A stretch of DNA of 6,394 nt, taken from NCBI GenBank assembly GCA_009922295.1, contig RFWA01000142.1, positions 1 through 6,394 on the forward strand, read 5' to 3'. Under the pieces are notes generated by a model. It was not told the origin of the DNA. It worked only from the letters and a program-made list of their open reading frames with translations, and searched no databases. Below, in pieces: positions 1 to 5,138 of this stretch; the stretch's first letter is position 1, and each line of letters opens with the position of its first letter. A program made the translations under genes and the position numbers. This stretch comes from Betaproteobacteria bacterium. GTDB taxonomy: Bacteria > Pseudomonadota > Gammaproteobacteria > Burkholderiales > Burkholderiaceae_C.

Positions 1-264
1 GAATATGGCATCACCCAGGCCAATGTGGACCAGATGAAATCCAGCACCGACCCGGTCGTGCAACGTATTCTGGGCACCTCGGAAGACACCGGCAAGCTGT
101 TGGGTCTGGACAAGGAGTGGGCGTATCGCGCGATCAAGGCCGTGGGCAATTACGGCGAAATGTTTGAGCGTAACCTCGGGCCGAATTCGACTCTGAAGCT
201 GCCGCGTGGCGCCAATAACCTCTGGAGCAAGGGCGGACTGATCTACGCCCCGCCAGTGCGTTGA
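1..264 (+). CDS. aapJ: Amino-acid ABC transporter periplasmic substrate-binding protein, C-terminal end (5' partial)
   Basis: This is the last 87 codons of a gene entering from the left; the frame is open from base 1 and ends at TGA 262-264. The protein would capture polar or general L-amino acids in the periplasm and deliver them to the Q/M permease pair. The segment reads as the C-terminal lobe of the AapJ/BztA family: helical stretches around VVQRILG, then WAYRAIKAVGNYGEMFERN, a Leu-Pro-Arg-Gly tract, and a C-terminus containing NNLWSKGGLIYAPPVR, a typical ending for the family. Gene order with the following Q, M and P genes supports the call. The signal peptide and ligand-contacting residues lie outside the window, so substrate specificity cannot be judged. 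BztA is the equivalent name in other alphaproteobacterial systems. Confidence 0.9.
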   Translation, partial: EYGITQANVDQMKSSTDPVVQRILGTSEDTGKLLGLDKEWAYRAIKAVGNYGEMFERNLGPNSTLKLPRGANNLWSKGGLIYAPPVR

Positions 265-275
265 ACCCAACGGGC

Positions 276-1460
276 ATGAAGCCCGCCCGGCCAGCCCCGC
301 CTAAAAAGCGGGATTGGTCGTGGCGAAGCCAAGCACTTCGCAGTGTGCTGTACCAGGTGGTGGCGCTGGCGCTGGTCTTCAGCGCCGGCTACTACCTGCT
401 TGGCAACACGCTTGACAACATGCGTTTGCGCGGGATCAAGAGTGGCTTTGACTTCATCACGCAGCCGGCCGGTTTCGGCATCGGCGAAAGTATTGTTCCG
501 TTTGACTCCGCAGAAAGCTATGGCAAGGCGTTTGCTGTTGGGCTGTCCAACACCCTGCGCGTCGCTGTGGTGGGCATTGTGCTCGCCACCCTGCTCGGCA
601 CCCTGATCGGCATTGGCCGACTGTCGCGCAACGTCCTTTTGCGCTCGCTCTGTGGCGCCTATGTCGAATTCTTCAGAAATGTGCCGCTGCTGTTGCAACT
701 GTTCATCTGGTATTTCATACTGACCGAGACCCTGCCCACGATTGAAGAGGCACTGCGGCCGCTGCCCGGCGTCTTTTTCAGTAAAAACGGCCTGCAGTTC
801 CCCATCCCGGTCTGGGCTGACAACCATGTCTTCACGGTGGCCGGCTTGGCCCTTGGCCTGCTCGGTGCCTGGTGGTGGGGTCGTCAGACCCGCCAGCATT
901 TTGAAACCACTGGCCGATCGCGTCCCGTCTGGCTACCTGGCCTGTTGCTAATCATCGGCATGGGTCTCTTGGGTTGGCTGGCTGGCGGAAGCCCTGCCGC
1001 ACTGGACATCCCCGAAAAATCCGAGCTCAACGTCGTGGGCGGTGGCTCGGTCACGCCCGAGTACATGACGGTGCTGGTTGGGCTGACCATCTACACCGCC
1101 GCCTACATTGCGGAGATCGTTCGCGGCGGCATCCAGGCCGTGCCCTTTGGCCAACACGAGGCCAGCGCGGCGCTCGGTCTGTCGCGGGGCAAGGAAGTGC
1201 GGCTGGTGCTGCTGCCGCAGGCACTGCGGGTAATCATCCCGCCGGTGACCAGCCAGTTCCTCAACCTGACCAAAAACTCATCCTTGGCGGTGGCCGTGGG
1301 CTACCCCGATCTGGTGTCGATCTCCACCACGTCCTTGAACCAAACCGGCCGTGCCATCGAGTGCATCGCCATCATCATGGCCTGCTACCTGACGCTGTCC
1401 TTGCTGACCTCCTGGTTCATGAACGCGTACAACCGTCGCTCGCTGCTCAAAGAGCGCTGA
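276..1460 (+). CDS. aapQ: General L-amino-acid ABC transporter permease, AapQ/BztB type
   Basis: This is an inner-membrane permease subunit of about 394 residues, close to the usual ~400 for AapQ/BztB. It should pair with AapM to form the translocation channel for amino acids. A first membrane segment lies near residues 24-43, followed by a periplasmic stretch with the family-typical ITQPAGFGIGES and SYGKAF sequences. The His/Glu-type permease core then begins (SNTLRVAVVGIVLATLLG). Two extra hydrophobic segments interrupt the core (AGLALGLLGAWWWG and LPGLLLIIGMGLLGWLAGG), which is characteristic of this subfamily. The EAA loop that docks the ATPase is GQHEASAALGLSRG, near residue 295. The start is ambiguous: ATG 276 gives an N-terminus like homologues, whereas TTG 261 overlaps the upstream stop (TTGA) and adds five residues. 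Neither has a strong Shine-Dalgarno. The gene sits 11 nt after aapJ and 9 nt before aapM. No disruption is seen. Confidence 0.92.
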   Translation: MKPARPAPPKKRDWSWRSQALRSVLYQVVALALVFSAGYYLLGNTLDNMRLRGIKSGFDFITQPAGFGIGESIVPFDSAESYGKAFAVGLSNTLRVAVVGIVLATLLGTLIGIGRLSRNVLLRSLCGAYVEFFRNVPLLLQLFIWYFILTETLPTIEEALRPLPGVFFSKNGLQFPIPVWADNHVFTVAGLALGLLGAWWWGRQTRQHFETTGRSRPVWLPGLLLIIGMGLLGWLAGGSPAALDIPEKSELNVVGGGSVTPEYMTVLVGLTIYTAAYIAEIVRGGIQAVPFGQHEASAALGLSRGKEVRLVLLPQALRVIIPPVTSQFLNLTKNSSLAVAVGYPDLVSISTTSLNQTGRAIECIAIIMACYLTLSLLTSWFMNAYNRRSLLKER

Positions 1461-1469
1461 AGTCTCGCC

Positions 1470-2545
1470 ATGTCCCAACAGCCTTATGTCTTTCAAACCG
1501 TCGCCAGCCGGCCGCCCCCTCGACCGGTGGGCGGTTTGCTGCCGTGGATACAGCGCAACCTGCTCGACGGCTGGACCAATGTGCTGATCACCCTGCTGAT
1601 ACTGACGCTGCTGGCCCTGGCGGTGCCTCCCATGGTGCAATGGGGATTGCTCAATGCCGTGTTCGGCCCGGACAATGCCGCCTGCCGCGCCGCAAATACC
1701 GGCTGATATTTTTCGGGCGCTACCCGTATGAGCAACAGTGGCGGCCGATGGTGGCCTGCGCCCTGATGATCGGCGCGATTGCCGCCAGTTGCTACCGGCC
1801 CTTCTGGCGCGGCTGGCTCATCGGCCTGTGGGCCCTGGTTCTTGGTGCGTTTTTCGTGCTGATGATGGGCGGGCGCTTTGGCTTGGTGCCGGTGGAGACC
1901 TCGCGCTGGGGCGGCTTCCCCCTGACCGTCATGCTGTCCACGATCAGTCTGCTGATCGCCTTCCCGCTGGCCATTTTGGTGGCTTTGGGACGACAGTCCA
2001 AAATGGCCGGCATACGCACCATTTGCGTGCTGTACGTGGAACTGATTCGGGGCGTGCCGCTCATCTCAGTGCTGTTCATGGCCTCTTTCATGCTGCCGTT
2101 GTTCATGCCGCAAGGCAGCACCATCGATGTTCTGGTGCGGGTGCTCATCGGCATGACCCTCTTTACCGCCGCTTACCTGGCCGAGGTGGTGCGGGGCGGC
2201 CTGCAGGCCTTGCCCAAGGGCCAGGTCGAAGCCGCGCAGTCGCTCGGGCTTGGTTACTGGCAAACCACCTTCAAGGTGGTGCTGCCTCAGGCCTTGCGCC
2301 TGGTGGTGCCCGCCACCATGAACACCTTCATTGGCGCCTTCAAGGACACGTCACTGGTCACCATCGTGAGCCTGTACGACCTGACCGGGGCGTTACAGCT
2401 CGCTTTGGGCGACGCCGACTGGCGCAAGTTCTTCTTTGAAGGTCAATTGTTTGTGGCCGCCATCTACTTTGTGTTCTGTTATGCCATGTCGCGCTACAGC
2501 TTGTGGATCGAGCGTCACCTCAACACCGGCACCCGCCGCCAATAA
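1470..2545 (+). pseudogene. aapM: General L-amino-acid ABC transporter permease, AapM/BztC type, frameshifted
   Basis: This is the second permease subunit, split between two frames. The first part starts at ATG 1470 and encodes about 78 residues, including one membrane segment (about residues 36-53, NVLITLLILTLLALAV). It stops at TGA 1704-1706 just after FGPDNAACRAA. The remainder resumes around 1694 in the frame one nucleotide earlier, with KYRLIFFGRYPYEQQWRP, and is then uninterrupted to TAA 2543-2545. It contains two further hydrophobic segments, the permease core and an EAA loop (GQVEAAQSLGLGYW). Intact relatives, as I recall them, carry a short linker with a GACW-like motif between these two parts, which is absent here; a deletion of 3n+1 nt explains both the gap and the frame change. 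An ATG at 1748, 41 nt past the stop, could reinitiate a 265-residue product lacking the first membrane segment. Sequencing or assembly error is a real alternative. Confidence 0.85.
1680..1706 (+). other. Frame-disruption site within aapM
   Basis: The reading frame from 1470 gives Ala-Ala-Cys-Arg-Ala-Ala-Asn-Thr-Gly-stop here. The frame from 1691 gives Arg-Lys-Tyr-Arg-Leu-Ile-Phe-Phe, which matches the family. The local DNA is a cluster of GCCGC/CCGCG units (gccgcctgccgcgccgc, about 1678-1693), a plausible substrate for slippage or short-repeat deletion. No heptameric slippery sequence precedes the stop, so programmed frameshifting is unlikely. Confidence 0.75.
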
Positions 2546-2566
2546 TTTTTCCAGACGATCTAAACA

Positions 2567-3313
2567 ATGACTACAGAATCTCCCATCATTGAATTCGCAG
2601 CCGTCAACAAGTGGTTTGGTGATTTCCATGTGCTTCGCGACATCAACCTACGGGTAGCCAAAGGTGAGCGCATCGTGATCTGCGGGCCCTCGGGCTCGGG
2701 CAAATCAACCCTGATCCGATGCATTAACCGGCTTGAGGAGCACCAAGAAGGCAAACTGGTGGTGGACGGCACCGAGCTCAGTGACGACATAAAAGCTGTC
2801 AACGCCATACGCAAAAGCGTGGGCATGGTGTTTCAGCAGTTCAACCTGTTCCCGCACCTCACCGTTTTGGAAAACCTCACACTCGCGCCCATGTGGGTGA
2901 GCGGCGTTCCCAAAAAAGAAGCCGAAGAGCGGGCCATGCAGCAGTTGCAACGGGTGCAGATCACCGAACAGGCCAGCAAGTACCCCTTGCAACTGTCTGG
3001 CGGCCAGCAGCAGCGTGTGGCCATTGCCCGCGCCCTGTGCCTGACGCCCAAGATCATGCTGTTTGACGAGCCCACCTCCGCGCTCGACCCGGAAATGATC
3101 AATGAAGTGCTCGACGTCATGAAAGAGTTGGCGCATCAAGGCATCACCATGCTGTGCGTGACGCATGAGATGGGCTTTGCCCGCTCGGTGGCCGACCGGG
3201 TGATCTTCATGGACCACGGACAAATTGTTGAAGAAAACACGCCCGACGAGTTCTTCAACCATCCAAAAAGCGATCGCACACGCGACTTCTTGTCCAAGAT
3301 CCTCGCCCACTGA
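2567..3313 (+). CDS. aapP: General L-amino-acid ABC transporter ATP-binding protein, AapP/BztD type
   Basis: This is the cytoplasmic ATPase that powers the Q/M permease, 248 residues, normal for the polar-amino-acid (GlnQ/HisP-like) ABC family. All nucleotide-binding motifs are present: Walker A GPSGSGKST at residues 40-48, Q-loop FQQFNLFPHLTVLEN from residue 89, signature LSGGQQQR at 143-150, Walker B IMLFDEPTSALD at 163-174 with catalytic Glu168, and switch His200 in THEM. The C-terminus (FLSKILAH) is typical. The gene begins 21 nt after the aapM stop, so it is probably co-transcribed, although the Shine-Dalgarno is weak. It appears fully intact despite the damaged aapM upstream, which implies the lesion is recent, the truncated permease still works, or the lesion is a sequence error. 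Confidence 0.95.
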   Translation: MTTESPIIEFAAVNKWFGDFHVLRDINLRVAKGERIVICGPSGSGKSTLIRCINRLEEHQEGKLVVDGTELSDDIKAVNAIRKSVGMVFQQFNLFPHLTVLENLTLAPMWVSGVPKKEAEERAMQQLQRVQITEQASKYPLQLSGGQQQRVAIARALCLTPKIMLFDEPTSALDPEMINEVLDVMKELAHQGITMLCVTHEMGFARSVADRVIFMDHGQIVEENTPDEFFNHPKSDRTRDFLSKILAH

Positions 3314-3372
3314 TCTGGTTTCTTGTCCATCGGCAAATCGCGCCTAGCCCACTGCTGTACAGTAGCGGCACT
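3314..3372 (+). promoter_or_regulatory. Short spacer between the amino-acid transporter and copper blocks, candidate promoter region
   Basis: These 59 nt are the only gap between aapP and the next gene. No GC-rich hairpin followed by a T-run is seen, so there is no recognisable intrinsic terminator. Possible promoter elements are weak: TTGTCC at 3323-3328 could be a -35, and TACAGT at 3358-3363 resembles a -10 but the spacing between them (29 nt) is too long for one promoter. If TACAGT is a -10, transcription would start about 3370, almost at the GTG start codon. The assignment is tentative. Confidence 0.3.
3352..3365. repeat. 14-bp near-palindrome, candidate operator
   Basis: The sequence CTGCTGTACAGTAG is a dyad with a perfect 8-bp core (CTGTACAG, 3355-3362) and matching outer CT/AG, with one mismatched pair. 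It ends 7 nt before the GTG start at 3373 and overlaps a -10-like TACAGT. This is where a metal-responsive regulator could bind, but the motif does not match a regulator box that I can name with confidence. Confidence 0.35.
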
Positions 3373-3753
3373 GTGATCACCGCCGCCCTTCGCTCTCTGT
3401 TCGTCGCTCTCGCATTGAGTCTGCTCTCACTGGGTGCGTGGGCCTGTGCCCACACGCCCGCAACGCCCGCATTGTTGGTCAACCCGCCGCAAACCGGGGC
3501 CCAGGGTCAGGTAGCACTGTCGCAACCCCCCAGTCAGTTTGCTGCCAGCCCGACACGCACGAATGAACAGGGCCTGGCAGACACCCACTGCCAGAACTGC
3601 GAGACTTACGCCAGTTGCTGCCAGACACCGGCTTTACTCCCGGAGTGGCACTTGGTAGTGGCCCCGGCCCTGCCCCAAGCGCCCTTCCAAAACAAGGCGA
3701 CGCCATTCGCCAGCGTTACCGCCACGCCGAAGATCAAACCGCCCATTTCCTGA
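3373..3753 (+). CDS. Small exported Cys-cluster protein, unnamed, at the head of a putative copper-resistance block
   Basis: This is a 126-residue protein starting at GTG; no better start exists in frame, and GTG gives a good Sec signal peptide. The signal has Arg7, a hydrophobic core LFVALALSLLSLG and an AWA cleavage site before Cys25. Trp at -2 argues against a lipobox, so a soluble periplasmic protein is likely. The mature region is Pro/Gln/Ala-rich, with a compact cluster H72-C73-x2-C76-x5-C82-C83, then a PALLPEW turn and a C-terminus ending KPPIS. From memory, small periplasmic proteins with a CxxC...CC cluster followed by an ALP segment and a terminal RPP-like tail occur near copper or heavy-metal resistance genes in Burkholderiales, which fits the genes downstream. 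Metal binding or sensing is inferred, not shown. There is no strong Shine-Dalgarno, and translation may be leaderless or coupled to upstream transcription. Confidence 0.65.
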   Translation: MITAALRSLFVALALSLLSLGAWACAHTPATPALLVNPPQTGAQGQVALSQPPSQFAASPTRTNEQGLADTHCQNCETYASCCQTPALLPEWHLVVAPALPQAPFQNKATPFASVTATPKIKPPIS

Positions 3754-3778
3754 ACTCGCGAGCACAGCCACGTCTGAA

Positions 3779-3838
3779 TGACGGGTTGCCAGCCTCGCCG
3801 ATGCGTACGACGCCGAAGTTTGACCTCGGCACCCGTCA
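3779..3838 (+). promoter_or_regulatory. Inverted repeat (hairpin) upstream of the TolC-like gene
   Basis: TGACGGGT at 3779-3786 pairs perfectly with ACCCGTCA at 3831-3838. The stem extends by GCC (3788-3790) with GGC (3828-3830) across a one-base bulge at 3787, enclosing a loop of about 37 nt that can fold further. The stem ends 3 nt before the AGGAG ribosome site. No T-run follows, so it is not a standard terminator. A translational or processing element between the two genes is possible. Confidence 0.4.
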
Positions 3839-3841
3839 CTC

Positions 3842-3846
3842 AGGAG
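3842..3846 (+). promoter_or_regulatory. Shine-Dalgarno that fixes the TolC-like start
   Basis: AGGAG lies 6 nt before ATG 3853. It is the best ribosome site in the window. It decides in favour of ATG 3853 over the in-frame ATG at 3778, which would add 25 non-signal-like, Arg-rich residues before a clear signal peptide. Confidence 0.8.
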
Positions 3847-3852
3847 ATTCCA

Positions 3853-5103
3853 ATGAAAGTCAAAATTGCCCTGGCCTGTGCCTGGGCTTGTTTCCAAGTT
3901 ACAGGGTGGGCGCAATCCAGCGTCACCGAGCCTGAGGGCCAAGCCTGGCGTCGCGCCAATGCTGCCGTAGGCCAGCACCAGCGTGGTCATGCCGACATCC
4001 TGGCCCAAGAGGCTGCCCAAGCCCAGGTGGCAGGCCAAGCAAGCGGTGCGGCTGGGCCTGTTCTGAACCTGCGCCAAGCCACCACAACGGCCCTGCGGCA
4101 GCGTCCAGATTTATGGTTGGGCCCGGCCCTCAATACGCTGGAAACTGCGCGAATCAACGCGCAAGTGGCGCAACTCAGCCACCAGGTCAGTCGTGCCTGG
4201 GTCGAGGCCGTGGCGGCGAACCAAAGCGCGGCCTACCTACAGGACGCGCTGGAGGCGGCTGAAGCCGGCGCCGAATTGGCACAGCGCATGGCTGCCGTGG
4301 GCAATTGGAGCCAGATGCAGCGCGTCCAGACCCAGCTACTGAAATCAGACGCGGCCACGGCGCTTGCCGCAGCGCGGCAGCAGGCTTTGAGCACCCGGGA
4401 ACGACTGGTACGCCTGCTCGGCTTGTGGGGCGAGACCGCCAAGTTCGGCCTGCCGACCAGGCTGCCCGACTTACCAGCCTCGCCCATGGCAGCGCAGGGG
4501 CTGGAGGAAGCCGCCCTGCGCCAACACCTGCCCACCGCCTTGGCGCAGGCCCACGCCGAGCGGCAGCGTGCCGCAGTCAGCACCAAGAGCCTGGCCGATT
4601 GGCAGGCCCTGGCCGCGGGCATCACACCGACCTGGCGCGACCCGGCCCAGGACGACACCGCGGCACTGGCCACCTTGCTCACCCAGGCGCCAGTGATCGA
4701 CAAGCGCCAAAATGCCCTGCGCCACGCCCTGGAGGATGCCATCAGCGCCCTGGCCGAGGCCGACACACTCACCAGCAGCACGCGCAGCCGCGCCCGGGAA
4801 GCCTATGGGCGCTACCGCTCGGCCTACGACCTGGCACGCCATCAGCGCGACGACGTCGTGATGAGGCGAACCACATTGCAGGAGGAAACCCAGGCGCGCT
4901 ACAACGGCATGCTGCTCAGCACCTGGGACCTGCTGGCCAGCGCTGGCGCCCGCATCCGCAGTGTGAACGCCGCCCTGCTGGCCCAACGCGATTTCTGGCT
5001 GGCCCATACCGACCTGCAAGGCGTACTAGCTGGCCTGGACATTGATTTTTCAGCAGAAGCCGCTGGCCCGGCGCAGGGCGCCAGTGCCCAACCGGCCCAT
5101 TGA
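3853..5103 (+). CDS. TolC-family (outer-membrane efflux protein-like) exported protein
   Basis: This is a 416-residue precursor with a Sec signal peptide: Lys2 and Lys4, a hydrophobic core, and a cleavage site after TGWA at residue 20. The mature protein is Ala/Gln-rich and mostly helical. Two long helical-hairpin regions suit the TolC/OEP fold: about residues 85-190, ending in the typical RERLVRLLGLWG followed by LPTRLPDLP (200-208), and about 280-400. The second region includes an Arg/Ala/Tyr-rich stretch (AREAYGRYRSAYDLA) and a QARYNGMLLSTWDLL segment that resembles the second OEP repeat. The usual amphipathic beta-barrel strands are hard to find, and there is no N-terminal lipobox. No RND pump or membrane-fusion partner lies in the window. 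Its neighbours are a small Cys-cluster protein and a multicopper oxidase, so a role in copper export or tolerance is inferred. The family call is fairly secure; the function is not. Confidence 0.75.
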   Translation: MKVKIALACAWACFQVTGWAQSSVTEPEGQAWRRANAAVGQHQRGHADILAQEAAQAQVAGQASGAAGPVLNLRQATTTALRQRPDLWLGPALNTLETARINAQVAQLSHQVSRAWVEAVAANQSAAYLQDALEAAEAGAELAQRMAAVGNWSQMQRVQTQLLKSDAATALAAARQQALSTRERLVRLLGLWGETAKFGLPTRLPDLPASPMAAQGLEEAALRQHLPTALAQAHAERQRAAVSTKSLADWQALAAGITPTWRDPAQDDTAALATLLTQAPVIDKRQNALRHALEDAISALAEADTLTSSTRSRAREAYGRYRSAYDLARHQRDDVVMRRTTLQEETQARYNGMLLSTWDLLASAGARIRSVNAALLAQRDFWLAHTDLQGVLAGLDIDFSAEAAGPAQGASAQPAH

Positions 5104-5104
5104 A

Positions 5105-5125
5105 CTTTGACCTTTGACCTTTGAC
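5105..5125. repeat. Three perfect tandem copies of the 7-mer CTTTGAC
   Basis: Units lie at 5105-5111, 5112-5118 and 5119-5125, directly after the TolC-like stop (5101-5103) and 13 nt before the ATG of the oxidase gene. Each copy contains TTTGAC, which resembles a -35 element. The repeat fills most of the 35-nt intergenic gap. A change in copy number would alter the spacing to the oxidase start but not its reading frame. Confidence 0.85.
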
Positions 5126-5138
5126 GACGGACAGCACA

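Noticed and set aside
243..899. 218-codon minus-strand open frame opposite aapQ
   Set aside because: It is antisense to a well-supported permease, with low-complexity Gln/Arg/Gly composition and no recognisable domain.
974..1690. A long + strand frame reaching from 974 into the second half of aapM, as if one 523-residue gene
   Set aside because: Its first ~240 codons overlap aapQ and the aapM N-terminus out of frame and give Arg/Pro/Gly/His-rich sequence without family likeness. Only the part after about 1691 is real protein.
1690..1712. Programmed ribosomal frameshift joining the two aapM parts
   Set aside because: There is no X-XXY-YYZ slippery heptamer before the stop at 1704-1706; the TTTTTC run lies after it. 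The missing linker also points to a deletion.
3323..3365. MerR-type promoter with a dyad between -35 and -10
   Set aside because: The dyad overlaps or follows any -10 candidate, and the TTGTCC to TACAGT spacing is 29 nt instead of 19-20, so the MerR layout is not met.
3779..3838. Intrinsic terminator after the small Cys-cluster gene
   Set aside because: The stem has a long loop and is followed by CTCAGGAG rather than a T-run.
3778..3852. Upstream ATG start for the TolC-like gene adding 25 residues
   Set aside because: The added residues are Arg-rich and precede a normal signal peptide, while ATG 3853 has an AGGAG at the right distance.
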